From: Parcubacteria group bacterium GW2011_GWD2_38_12
GTDB taxonomy: Bacteria > Patescibacteriota > Minisyncoccia > GWC2-36-17
Reading direction: 5' to 3'
DNA: 47,369 nucleotides
Assembly: GCA_000992345.1 (NCBI GenBank)
Contig: LBUA01000003.1
Span: 1-47,369 of the forward strand
Under the pieces are notes generated by a model. It ran no database searches. It was not told where the DNA came from and was given only the letters and a program-made list of their open reading frames with translations. The translations under genes and the position numbers were made by a program. Shown piece by piece: positions 7,324 through 15,263 of this stretch (positions within the stretch are counted from its first letter, which is position 1; every line of letters begins with the position of its first letter).

Positions 7324-8140
7324 GGAAAAAGAAACCGTTAAATATTTAATAAAAAAAACCCTTTCTAATTATTCAAGTATCGCCGCAGATTTTGACAGGA
7401 CCAGGGGATTTTCTTGGCGGATTATGCAAGAATTTGCCAAATTTGTAAAGCCGGGGGATGTGGTGCTGGATTTTGGTTGTGGCAACGGCCGATTGTTGGA
7501 TTCACTGGAAATAGAAAACATAGTTTATAAGGGCGTGGATCCCGTGCCGGAATTTATCAATATTGCTCGTCAAAAATATCAGGATGTTACTGCTTTTGAT
7601 CAATCGGCTCGAGGACTGGCGATAAAAACAAAAAGAAGCATGGAATTTAAAGTTATGGATTTTGATGTTGATGATTTCAAGATAGATTTTCCCGATAAAT
7701 ATTTTAATCATATTTTTGCAATTGCCGTTTTCCATCACTTGCCGTCACGCGAGTTGAGAAAAAATGTTTTGAAAGAATTTAAGAGAATCCTGAAAGACGA
7801 CGGGTGTATCTTTATTTCTGTCTGGAATTTGTGGCAAGGAAAACATCTTTTTGAGATTTTAAAGTTTTTTTTAATGAAAATTTCTGGTAAAATAATAGGA
7901 GGAAGATTTTTAAGGGGATGGTATGATGGCGTGTCTGTTGCAGATTTGGATTCCGGAGATTTGTTTATTGATTACACCACTACGGATAAAAATATTGTAG
8001 TTCGTCGTTATCATCACGCATTTTGCAAAAAGGGGATATCGGATATGGCCAAAGACGCAGGATTGCGACCCCAAAAAATCTTTTATGATCATAAGGGATT
8101 TAATATTTGCGCGATCATAAGGGCTTCGTCCAAAATTTGA
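7322..8140 (+). CDS. Trm9/ALKBH8-like tRNA wobble-uridine carboxymethyl methyltransferase (putative)
   Basis: Class I SAM methyltransferase of 272 residues. Beyond motif I (VVLDFGCGNGRL, 48-59), three segments match the Trm9 family: N-terminal Y-S-S-I-A-A-D-F-D-x-T-R-x-x-x-W (17-32), FHHLPSRELRKNVLKEFKRIL with I-F-I-S-V-W (137-168), and C-terminal R-R-Y-H-H-A-F-C-K-K-G (228-238). In eukaryotes Trm9 methylates the cm5U made by Elongator to mcm5U. Here the gene is back-to-back with elp3. Trm9 needs the activator Trm112 in yeast; none is visible, so this would be a stand-alone version. Another small-molecule methyltransferase cannot be excluded. Confidence 0.7.
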   Translation: MEKETVKYLIKKTLSNYSSIAADFDRTRGFSWRIMQEFAKFVKPGDVVLDFGCGNGRLLDSLEIENIVYKGVDPVPEFINIARQKYQDVTAFDQSARGLAIKTKRSMEFKVMDFDVDDFKIDFPDKYFNHIFAIAVFHHLPSRELRKNVLKEFKRILKDDGCIFISVWNLWQGKHLFEILKFFLMKISGKIIGGRFLRGWYDGVSVADLDSGDLFIDYTTTDKNIVVRRYHHAFCKKGISDMAKDAGLRPQKIFYDHKGFNICAIIRASSKI

Positions 8141-8255
8141 AGTTTTTAGAGCGAGCAAATTTTGGCTACGAAACCTTACCCTGTTAAATAACTTTGATTT
8201 TTTCAAAAATCAAAGTTAAAATTTGAAGGATATGTTCAAATTTTATTTAACAGGG
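8130..8255. repeat. Chain of nested palindromes after the Trm9-like gene
   Basis: First hairpin CCAAAATTTG / CAAATTTTGG (8130-8139, 8156-8165) overlaps the stop codon. Then an outer 13-bp stem CCCTGTTAAATAA / TTATTTAACAGGG (8179-8191, 8243-8255) encloses two further hairpins. The first of these is AACTTTGATTTT / AAAATCAAAGTT (8190-8217). The second is TAAAATTTGAA / TTCAAATTTTA (8217-8245). Together they form a three-way junction. No T-run follows, so it is not a simple terminator. It may be a palindromic element, an mRNA 3' end structure or a small RNA. Confidence 0.65.
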
Positions 8256-8259
8256 CGCT

Positions 8260-8320
8260 CATTGTTGTAGCTAAATTTATTACGCTATACAATGTCCGCT
8301 CATAAATTTAGACAACAATG
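8260..8320. promoter_or_regulatory. Dyad spanning a putative promoter and the start codon of the RNase gene
   Basis: CATTGTTGT (8260-8268) plus CTAAATTTAT (8271-8280) pair with ATAAATTTAG (8302-8311) plus ACAACAATG (8312-8320), whose last three bases are the ATG. A possible promoter TTGTTG (8262-8267), 18 bp, TATACA (8286-8291) lies inside, so the arms flank the -10. It could act as an operator or as an mRNA fold that hides the start. Confidence 0.5.
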
Positions 8321-9706
8321 GCAAAGCTAACATTTTACGGAGGAACAAAAATTGTTACAGGAGCCTGTTATCTTTTAGAGGCCAATAATAAGAAGGTTAT
8401 TGTTGATTGCGGGATGTTCCAGGGCTCTTGGTTTACGGAGGAAAAAAATTACGAACCCTTTCCCTTTGATCCCAAACAAATTGATGCGTTTTTTTTGACA
8501 CATGCTCATATTGATCATTGCGGTAGAGCGGCGAAACTTTATCGAGACGGGTTTCGCGGGAAATTTTACGCTACAGCGCCGACTTTGGATTTCTCCAGAA
8601 TTATGCTTGCCGATAGTCATCATGTGATGCTCGAGGATTCCGAAAAAAGGGGTTTGCAGCCATTTTACGGTTTAAATGATATAGCCGGACTTATGGATTT
8701 GGCTGTTCCCTTGAAATATGGAGAAAGAGTTGAGATTACCAAGGGTTTTTCTTGCCGCGTCAGGAATTCCGGCCATATTTTAGGATCGGCATTTTATGAA
8801 TTTTTTGTGGAAGAAAATAGTTTATCCGCCGATGGGCGAGCCAGAAAAAACAAAATTGTTTTCTCTGGAGACCTAGGCAATCCCCCCACCCCCCTTATAA
8901 AACCGATTGAATATATTGATGAAGCGGATTATTTGGTAATTGAATCGGCCTATGGCGATAGACTTCACGAACATCGCGACCAAAGGAAGGAATACCTTGA
9001 AGACGCGATAGAGGAAACAGTCAAATCCGGAGGGGTATTGATGATACCGGCGTTTGCCATGGAGCGCACCCAGGAACTGCTTTATGAATTGAATGATCTT
9101 GTAGAGCATGGTCGCGTGCCACAAATCCCCATTTTTATAGATAGTCCGCTTGCGATAAAAGCAACGGAAGTTTATCGCAGGTATGATGATTATTATAATA
9201 AAGAAGCGACATATGTTATAAGTTCCGGCGATGAGATTTTTAAATTTCCCGGCCTTAAATTTACGGAAACAGTTGAAGAATCAAAAAAAATAAATGAAGT
9301 TCCGGCGCCAAAAATAATTATCGCCGGATCAGGCATGTCTACGGCTGGCAGGATATTGCACCATGAAAAAAAATATTTATCAGATCCCAAGAATACTTTA
9401 TTGATATTTGGATATCAAGCAAAGGGGTCGCTGGGCAGAAGATTGCTTGAGGGTCAGACAGAAGTGAAGATACATGGCGAGACAATTTTCGTTAGGGCAA
9501 AAATAAAATCAATCGAAGGATACTCGGCTCATGCCGATCAAGACGGCCTGGTAAAATGGGTTAGGCCAATGAGACATACTCTAAAAAAAGTTTTTATAGT
9601 GCAGGGTGAAGACGAGGCTGCCCTTAAACTGGCGACGGTTTTTAAAGATAAATTAACCGTTGATGCTGTTGTTCCGGAATACGGTCAGGAGTTTATTTTA
9701 GAATAA
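8318..9706 (+). CDS. Beta-CASP metallo-beta-lactamase ribonuclease
   Basis: Zinc-dependent RNase of the beta-CASP family (CPSF73/RNase J relatives). The metal site is T-H62-A-H64-I-D66-H67; further metal-ligand regions are SGHILGSAF, VFSGDLG and the late Y-S-A-H-A-D. The RMMBL-like C-terminus (FIVQGEDEAAL) is present. 462 residues, close to the usual 450-470 of bacterial proteins of this group. They are predicted to cut or trim RNA; the target is unknown. Start at ATG 8318 without a Shine-Dalgarno, at the base of a long dyad. A CIRCE-controlled clpB follows. Confidence 0.88.
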   Translation: MAKLTFYGGTKIVTGACYLLEANNKKVIVDCGMFQGSWFTEEKNYEPFPFDPKQIDAFFLTHAHIDHCGRAAKLYRDGFRGKFYATAPTLDFSRIMLADSHHVMLEDSEKRGLQPFYGLNDIAGLMDLAVPLKYGERVEITKGFSCRVRNSGHILGSAFYEFFVEENSLSADGRARKNKIVFSGDLGNPPTPLIKPIEYIDEADYLVIESAYGDRLHEHRDQRKEYLEDAIEETVKSGGVLMIPAFAMERTQELLYELNDLVEHGRVPQIPIFIDSPLAIKATEVYRRYDDYYNKEATYVISSGDEIFKFPGLKFTETVEESKKINEVPAPKIIIAGSGMSTAGRILHHEKKYLSDPKNTLLIFGYQAKGSLGRRLLEGQTEVKIHGETIFVRAKIKSIEGYSAHADQDGLVKWVRPMRHTLKKVFIVQGEDEAALKLATVFKDKLTVDAVVPEYGQEFILE

Positions 9707-9724
9707 TAATATATAATCACAGTA

Positions 9725-9753
9725 TTGACAGCCATATTTTATTTATTTAGTAT
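9725..9753 (+). promoter_or_regulatory. Sigma-70-type promoter of clpB
   Basis: Perfect -35 TTGACA (9725-9730), 17-bp spacer, -10 TAGTAT (9748-9753). The predicted transcription start falls at about 9760, inside the CIRCE element. Confidence 0.8.
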
Positions 9754-9754
9754 A

Positions 9755-9781
9755 TTGGCAGTCTTACGACGAGAGTGCTAA
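9755..9781 (+). promoter_or_regulatory. CIRCE operator (HrcA heat-shock repressor site)
   Basis: Matches the CIRCE consensus TTAGCACTC-N9-GAGTGCTAA. Left arm TTGGCAGTC (7 of 9 bases), 9-bp spacer, right arm GAGTGCTAA perfect. It overlaps the predicted start of transcription, as in known HrcA-repressed genes, and implies an hrcA gene elsewhere in the genome. Confidence 0.85.
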
Positions 9782-9784
9782 AAT

Positions 9785-9864
9785 AACAATTGATAATTAA
9801 CAATTGACAATTGACTAAATTCCGTCAAATGTCAAATGTTAACAGTCAAATGTTCGCGAAGCGA
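9785..9864. repeat. Start-adjacent word repeat, copy 2 (before clpB)
   Basis: Same order of words as 2188-2266: ACAATTG-type words, GACTAAATTC, GTCAAATGT and AAATGTT, then TTCGC-GAA-GCGAA (9853-9865). The clpB ATG begins with the last base of the hairpin. The element makes up the whole leader between CIRCE and the start codon. Confidence 0.75.
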
Positions 9865-12534
9865 ATGAAACCATTCAATCATTTCACAATCAAAGCTCAA
9901 GATGCGCTGATGAGAGCGCAGGAAATCGCTTTTATTAAATCGCAATATCCGATAGATCCCTTGCATCTTTTAAAATCGTTGGCCGAGCAGGATGAAAGCG
10001 TTATCCCGACAATTTTAGAAAAGATCGGGGTAGACCTTGATCTTATGGATTTGCAGATAGATACATCTCTAGAAAATGTCGTAGCCAATCAAAAAAAGCA
10101 GCAAGGCGGAGTTTTCGGTCAGATTCCAATAAGCCAGGAAATGGCTAATATCTTGGAAAAATCCAATCAGGTTTCAAAGCATATGAAAGATGACTTCATT
10201 TCCACGGAACATTTGCTTTTGTCTTTATTGGAGGTTCCATCAAGAGCAAGAGATATCTTGGAGAAATTTAAAGTTACCGGCGAACAGATTATGCAGATTT
10301 TGGCGTCTGTTAGGGGCTCGCAAAGGATTACTGATGCTGAGCCGGAGAGTAAATATCAGGTTTTGGAAAAATATGCAAAAAATCTTACGGAAATGGCGCG
10401 AAGCAAAAAATTAGATCCAGTAATTGGTCGCCAAAAAGAAATCCGCCGCGTGATGCAGGTTTTATCGCGCCGCACGAAAAATAATCCTGTTTTAATAGGC
10501 GAGCCGGGCACCGGAAAAACCGCGATAGCAGAAGGTCTTGCGCAAAGGATTATTGATGGCGACGTTCCGGAAAGCCTTAAAGACAAAGAAATAATTTCTC
10601 TTGATTTAGGAGCATTGGTGGCTGGTACAAAATATAGGGGAGAATTTGAGGAAAGATTAAAGACGGTGTTGAAAGAAATTGAAAACCAGGGCGGTAAAAT
10701 AATTTTATTTATTGACGAGTTGCATACCTTGGTGGGGGCGGGCGCGGCTGAAGGAGCGGTTGATGCTTCTAATATGTTAAAACCGGCATTGGCTAGGGGC
10801 GATTTGCACGCGATTGGCGCAACAACCATAAAAGAGTATCAAAAATATATAGAGAAAGATCAGGCGTTGGAGCGTCGTTTTCAGCCGGTTTTAGTGCAGG
10901 AGCCGTCTCAAGACGAGGCGATTGCCATACTGCGCGGCTTAAAAGAAAAATACGAGATGCATCACGGAGTGAAAATCACCGATTCCTCAATTATCGCAGC
11001 CGTTAAACTATCCTCTAGATATATTGCGGATAGGTTTTTACCCGATAAAGCCGTTGACTTGATAGATGAAGCGGCTTCATCCCTAAGGATGGAAATTGAT
11101 TCCATGCCTCAGGAGTTGGATCAAGCTCATCGGGAATTGATGCGTTTAAGGATAGAGGAGGAAGTGCTTAAAAAGGAAACTGATCCCTCCGTAAAGGAAA
11201 CAATAAAAAATATTCGAAAACAGATTGCTGATTTTAAAGAAAAAACAAAAGATTTGGAAATGCAGTGGCAAGCTGAAAAAGATAAAATTTCCAAAATCAC
11301 TGACGCAAAAAAGAAAATTGAGGGATTAAAACAGGAAGCTGAAATCGCAGAACGCAATGCCGATTTACACAAAATTGCGGAAATTAGATACTCCAAAATT
11401 CCTAGTTTTGAAAGAAATATAAAAGATTTTGAATCTTCGCTGGCGCGTTTGCAAAAAAAGCGCAGGATTCTCAAAGAAGAAATAACCGAAGAAGATATTG
11501 CTCGCGTTGTTTCCAATTGGACCAATATTCCGATTTTAAAAATGCTGGAGGAGGAAGCGCAAAAATTATCAGGCATAGAAGAAACTTTAAAATCTCGAGT
11601 TGTTGGGCAAAGCGATGCGATAAAAGCGGTGGCTAATGCCATTCGTAGATCTCGCGCCGGCATTTCCGAAGAACAAAAGCCGATTGGCAGTTTTATATTT
11701 TTGGGACCAACGGGAGTTGGCAAGACCGAGCTTGCAAAGGCGCTTGCTGAATTTATGTTTTCCACCGAGCAGGCGATCGTGAGGGTTGATATGTCAGAAT
11801 ATATGGAAAGCCACGCGATTTCCAAAATGATTGGATCTCCGCCCGGTTATGTTGGTCACGAAGAAGGAGGGCAATTAACCGAGATCATTAGGCGAAAGCC
11901 GTATAGTGTGGTGCTTTTTGACGAAATAGAAAAAGCGCATCCGGAAATATTTAATATCTTACTTCAGATATTGGATGACGGCCATTTGACCGACTCCAAG
12001 GGAAGAAAAGTTAATTTTAAAAATACTATTATTATTATGACTTCCAATGCCGGATCTGATATAGTCCAGAAGATTAATAAGTTTGGCTTTGATCTTTCAG
12101 ATGACAAGCAATTGGTCAGGGCGGAGAAAGAAAGCGAAGCCAAAGAAAAAATTAAAGCAGCTCTTAAGGATTATTTTAAGCCGGAATTTTTGAATAGAAT
12201 TGACGAGATGATTGTGTTTAACGGCCTTACCCCAGGGGATTTGGAAGAAATTATTGAGATTCAGCTGGAGAAAGTTTTTGCGCGTTTAGCCAAAAGGGGC
12301 ATTAAGATAAAAGCTACAAAAAAAGCCAGGGATTTATTGGTGGAAAAGGGATATGATTTGCAATACGGAGCGCGTCCTTTAAAGCGCGTTATTCAACGCT
12401 TGATTTTGGATCCAGTAGCAAAATTCATTATTACTGGCCAGATTAAAGAAGGCGAAGAGATAGCAGTTGATCAAGAAAATGGTGAAATAATCATCAAAAA
12501 ATCCAGCACTAAAGGCGCCCTGGCGCTCGTATAG
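9865..12534 (+). CDS. clpB: ATP-dependent disaggregase ClpB
   Basis: AAA+ unfoldase that, with DnaK, rescues aggregated proteins after heat stress. 889 residues from ATG 9865. An upstream in-frame ATG at 9811 would translate repeat DNA, whereas M-K-P-F-N-H-F-T matches the family's N-terminus. Layout: Clp N-domain repeats (about 5-150), AAA1 with GEPGTGKT (about 213-220) and FIDELHT, a long coiled-coil M-domain (about 415-540), then AAA2 with GPTGVGKT (about 614-621) and [10 protein letters not shown], and the D2-small domain. The full M-domain marks ClpB rather than ClpA/ClpC. Controlled by a consensus promoter and CIRCE. Confidence 0.95.
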   Translation: MKPFNHFTIKAQDALMRAQEIAFIKSQYPIDPLHLLKSLAEQDESVIPTILEKIGVDLDLMDLQIDTSLENVVANQKKQQGGVFGQIPISQEMANILEKSNQVSKHMKDDFISTEHLLLSLLEVPSRARDILEKFKVTGEQIMQILASVRGSQRITDAEPESKYQVLEKYAKNLTEMARSKKLDPVIGRQKEIRRVMQVLSRRTKNNPVLIGEPGTGKTAIAEGLAQRIIDGDVPESLKDKEIISLDLGALVAGTKYRGEFEERLKTVLKEIENQGGKIILFIDELHTLVGAGAAEGAVDASNMLKPALARGDLHAIGATTIKEYQKYIEKDQALERRFQPVLVQEPSQDEAIAILRGLKEKYEMHHGVKITDSSIIAAVKLSSRYIADRFLPDKAVDLIDEAASSLRMEIDSMPQELDQAHRELMRLRIEEEVLKKETDPSVKETIKNIRKQIADFKEKTKDLEMQWQAEKDKISKITDAKKKIEGLKQEAEIAERNADLHKIAEIRYSKIPSFERNIKDFESSLARLQKKRRILKEEITEEDIARVVSNWTNIPILKMLEEEAQKLSGIEETLKSRVVGQSDAIKAVANAIRRSRAGISEEQKPIGSFIFLGPTGVGKTELAKALAEFMFSTEQAIVRVDMSEYMESHAISKMIGSPPGYVGHEEGGQLTEIIRRKPYSVVLFDEIEKAHPEIFNILLQILDDGHLTDSKGRKVNFKNTIIIMTSNAGSDIVQKINKFGFDLSDDKQLVRAEKESEAKEKIKAALKDYFKPEFLNRIDEMIVFNGLTPGDLEEIIEIQLEKVFARLAKRGIKIKATKKARDLLVEKGYDLQYGARPLKRVIQRLILDPVAKFIITGQIKEGEEIAVDQENGEIIIKKSSTKGALALV

Positions 12535-12615
12535 TGGTTATAAAATTATAATGTTATAAAATAAAAAGCTTTGATTGAATTTGACTTTATGATTTATAAC
12601 TTTTAACTTTATAAT
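12535..12615. other. Short convergent spacer
   Basis: AT-rich spacer between clpB and the convergent GT2 gene, made of repeated TTATAAAAT/TTATAACTTT words. No convincing stem-loop terminator. Confidence 0.4.
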
Positions 12616-13659
12616 CTACTTATACCATCTCTTAATTTCTTTCGTTGAAACTTTTTTGCGGCGCATGATTTCTTTTCTTTTTTTCAGGGCGCGTGGCAGA
12701 TATCTGATGAATCTCGGCAATCCGACAAAAATCGTATAAGGCTCAAAGATTAGGGAATAAACAAAAAGCTGTATTTCCCTGTTTAAGAATTTATAAATAT
12801 CAAGCCATCTAAAAATTCCTAAATCATTTTTAACGAATGTAAGCCGCAGATTCACCCAATCCAACATTTTTTTATTTTTGGGCAGTGATTTTCGTTGTCC
12901 GATAAAATCCCATCTGCTTTTACTTGTGCGTTTGGTGGTTTGGCGTTCGTGCCAGGCGATGACTTGCGGCGTGAAATAATTTTTCCATCCCAGAAGATGC
13001 ATCCTCCAGCCAAGGTCAATATCGTCTCCATACCAAAAATAATCTTCATCATGATACTCTCCCCAAACGGCGGAATCTTCCAGCGCCCCGCGACGCCAAA
13101 ACGGACAAGCGCCCTCATAGGAAAAAATTTCTTCTTCTTTCGAAAATTGTCCGGTATCTTTTATGCCGTGTCCGCGATTGACTATGCGGCGTGATTTATA
13201 GATTTCAAATCCCGCAGTATCTATAATATTTGTTTTTATTTTTAGTTCTGCGTTGTTCTGTGTTTGTTCTGTGTTGTTCTGTGTTGCGAATGGAGCGAGC
13301 TGATAAATTTTTGCTTGAAGCGCGCCGATTTTCGGGTTTTGCTCCATTATTTCCACCGCTTTTTCAAGAAAATCTTCTTTAATCCAAACATCAGCACAAA
13401 GCCCCAAAATATATTTTCCGGAGGTCATCTTAGCAGCGCGGTTCTGCCCGGGTCCAAAACTGTAATTTTTATCAGCTTTGAAAAACTTCGCTCTCGGAAA
13501 ATCATTTCTTACGATTTCCAGGGTTTTATCGCTGGAATTATTGTCAAAAACCAAAACCTCATAGTTTTTATAAGTCTGGTTGAAAACCGCTTTCAAACAA
13601 TCGCGAATGCGCTTTTCTTCATTATAGACAACAAGATTTATGGAAACGAGAGGATTCAT
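12616..13659 (-). CDS. GT2-family glycosyltransferase
   Basis: 347-residue cytoplasmic GT-A fold enzyme. The N-terminus PLVSINLVVYNEEKRIRDCL, D-N-N-S-S-D-K-T and a C-A-D-V acceptor-metal segment are typical of GT2. A later D-E-D-Y-F-W-Y-G-D-D-I-D-L-G-W-R (about 210-225) is the ED-x-D-L-x-x-R type motif of rhamnosyltransferase-like members. The C-terminal basic amphipathic part suggests membrane association. Last gene of a minus-strand glycan operon. A stretch of 10-11 bp repeats (13246-13287) encodes a T/Q/N-rich loop, about residues 124-138. Sugar donor and acceptor unknown. Confidence 0.9.
   Translation of the reverse strand: MNPLVSINLVVYNEEKRIRDCLKAVFNQTYKNYEVLVFDNNSSDKTLEIVRNDFPRAKFFKADKNYSFGPGQNRAAKMTSGKYILGLCADVWIKEDFLEKAVEIMEQNPKIGALQAKIYQLAPFATQNNTEQTQNNAELKIKTNIIDTAGFEIYKSRRIVNRGHGIKDTGQFSKEEEIFSYEGACPFWRRGALEDSAVWGEYHDEDYFWYGDDIDLGWRMHLLGWKNYFTPQVIAWHERQTTKRTSKSRWDFIGQRKSLPKNKKMLDWVNLRLTFVKNDLGIFRWLDIYKFLNREIQLFVYSLIFEPYTIFVGLPRFIRYLPRALKKRKEIMRRKKVSTKEIKRWYK
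13246..13287. repeat. Short tandem repeat inside the GT2 gene
   Basis: Four imperfect TTCTGTGTTG units spaced 10, 11 and 10 bp. Unit length is not a multiple of three, so gain or loss of one unit would shift the reading frame. Encodes the loop ATQNNTEQTQNNAEL. Confidence 0.7.
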
Positions 13660-13739
13660 AAATAATAATTTTAAATTTTAAAATCTAAATTTTTAAATAA
13701 TTTCAAATGTTTTAATGTTTAAAAATTAAAAATTGGAAA
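13660..13739. repeat. A/T word repeat upstream of the GT2 gene
   Basis: Eighty bases of degenerate TTTTAAATTTT, AAATTTTTAAAT and AAAATTAAAAATTGG words between two minus-strand genes. No recognisable promoter or hairpin. Confidence 0.45.
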
Positions 13740-15263
13740 TTAAAAAATTTTGCGTTCCCTTGATATCCCATATATTGCCCCAACCAATATCATCAGTCCT
13801 AAAAATACTCTTTCATCAAAAATTGCCGGATCAGTCATTGAATAAGCGATAATCCATGCGATATATAGAATTGAAAAAAGTCCGAAAAATTTTATTAAGA
13901 CATTTTCGTCTTGCGACAGATTTTTAATTTTCTTGTAAATTTCATAGATAATTGCTAGAAATACGGCAAAAGCAAAAATGCCTATTTCCGCCAGAATTTG
14001 CAAAAATAAATTATGCGCGGATGATCCCGCTTTGGCTAATGCGATATTTTGCTTCAAGACAGCGGGGAAATTTCCGATACCAACGCCAAGCGCAGGATTT
14101 TTAATTATTGATTTTGCGCTTTCTTTCCATATCCAAATGCGTCCCTGATTTGATGTCTCTCCTGCGTCAAAAATGGATGCTAGCCGGTTTATCAGAACTC
14201 GGCTTTCTTCGGTTTCATTTTCAATTAATTGGAATTGCTTGGAATTAAATATTGGCTGGGAAATAATGAGCGCTACGATGAAAAAAATCAGCGGTAAGGT
14301 CAATTTTAAAATAATTTCTTTTGGCGCGATTTTTTTGAAATAATAAAATCCAATTATTAAAATTGGCAGAGCGGTGGCCGCCCAGATGCCACGTGTGCCG
14401 GAAAGCACGATGCCTAAAGAAAAAATGCCGAGTAAAAAATAAGCCGGTAAACAAGATTGGGAAACAGTTTTTCTAAAGATAATAAAAGTTGAAACAAATA
14501 CCGAAACGATTAAAAGATAGAGCGGAAAACTGTGGCTGTCAGGGAAAGAAGAGAACATTCTCAAATGGATTGTGCCGTTAAAATATGCAAACCAAGTGTT
14601 GGCTGATATGGCGATATTGGCCCAGGCGTTGCCATATAGATTTTTTTCAATCGTTAATGCCCAGAATTCAATAAAATTATTTATGGGCATCAGATAAGCC
14701 AAGATAAGTTGCAAGACTCCGATTGAGGCGATGAATATTCCGGAAAAAATAAAATTACGGCCAAGGCGCATGAAATTTTCGCGATTGATGACATGTCTTA
14801 CGACAAAAAACAGCATCCCCAAATTCAAGAAGTATATAATTCTTTTGATTCCGGCGATGGGGTCTTCGGCTTTCAGTAAGGATAAAATGGCGATGAAGGT
14901 TAATAGACTAATCAATATTTCTAAGCGGAATTGTTTTAAGGAGGCGCGCGCAATTCCTTTTGAAAACATTGCGAAAGAAATTACGCGCGCTTCTAAAATG
15001 AATTTTACAAATAAAATCAAAACCAGAATCCGCCAGATGTTGAAGTTGTCAAAACTTTCCGTGATGGGAAGCGCTAAAAATAAGGGGATTGATCTGGCTG
15101 TGAACATTACGGAATCTTCAAGGGAAGAAATGATGAGTATGGTTGGTAAAAAAATAGCCAAAAACAAAGCGCTTTCGCGCGGTAAAATTCCGATAGCTAT
15201 TAAAATAACAAACAGCAATTCTATGAAGAAAGCGATGTTTATGATGGATAATATTTTTCCCAT
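13740..15263 (-). CDS. O-antigen ligase/polymerase family membrane protein (Wzy_C)
   Basis: 507-residue protein with about eleven transmembrane segments. The Wzy_C signature lies in the large outer loop (about 375-440): an N-Q-G-R-I-W-I-W-x-E-S segment, GVGIGNFP, and A-H-N-L-F-L-Q-I-L-A-E-I-G. Members either polymerise glycan repeat units or transfer a glycan from undecaprenyl-pyrophosphate to an acceptor. The start overlaps the end of the YfhO-like gene by 25 bp, so the two are translated from one mRNA. Whether it acts as polymerase or ligase cannot be decided. Confidence 0.88.
   Translation of the reverse strand: MGKILSIINIAFFIELLFVILIAIGILPRESALFLAIFLPTILIISSLEDSVMFTARSIPLFLALPITESFDNFNIWRILVLILFVKFILEARVISFAMFSKGIARASLKQFRLEILISLLTFIAILSLLKAEDPIAGIKRIIYFLNLGMLFFVVRHVINRENFMRLGRNFIFSGIFIASIGVLQLILAYLMPINNFIEFWALTIEKNLYGNAWANIAISANTWFAYFNGTIHLRMFSSFPDSHSFPLYLLIVSVFVSTFIIFRKTVSQSCLPAYFLLGIFSLGIVLSGTRGIWAATALPILIIGFYYFKKIAPKEIILKLTLPLIFFIVALIISQPIFNSKQFQLIENETEESRVLINRLASIFDAGETSNQGRIWIWKESAKSIIKNPALGVGIGNFPAVLKQNIALAKAGSSAHNLFLQILAEIGIFAFAVFLAIIYEIYKKIKNLSQDENVLIKFFGLFSILYIAWIIAYSMTDPAIFDERVFLGLMILVGAIYGISRERKIF

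Noticed and set aside
8179-8255. tRNA gene, because of the cloverleaf-like three-stem fold
   Set aside because: Stems are too long, no TTCGA-type T-loop and no anticodon arm of normal size.
9811-9864. Eighteen extra N-terminal residues for ClpB
   Set aside because: They would be encoded by the word repeat shared with 2188-2266; family similarity begins at the ATG at 9865.
12852-13118. 88-codon minus-strand ORF within the GT2 gene
   Set aside because: Overlaps a well-supported GT2 reading frame and has no domain of its own.
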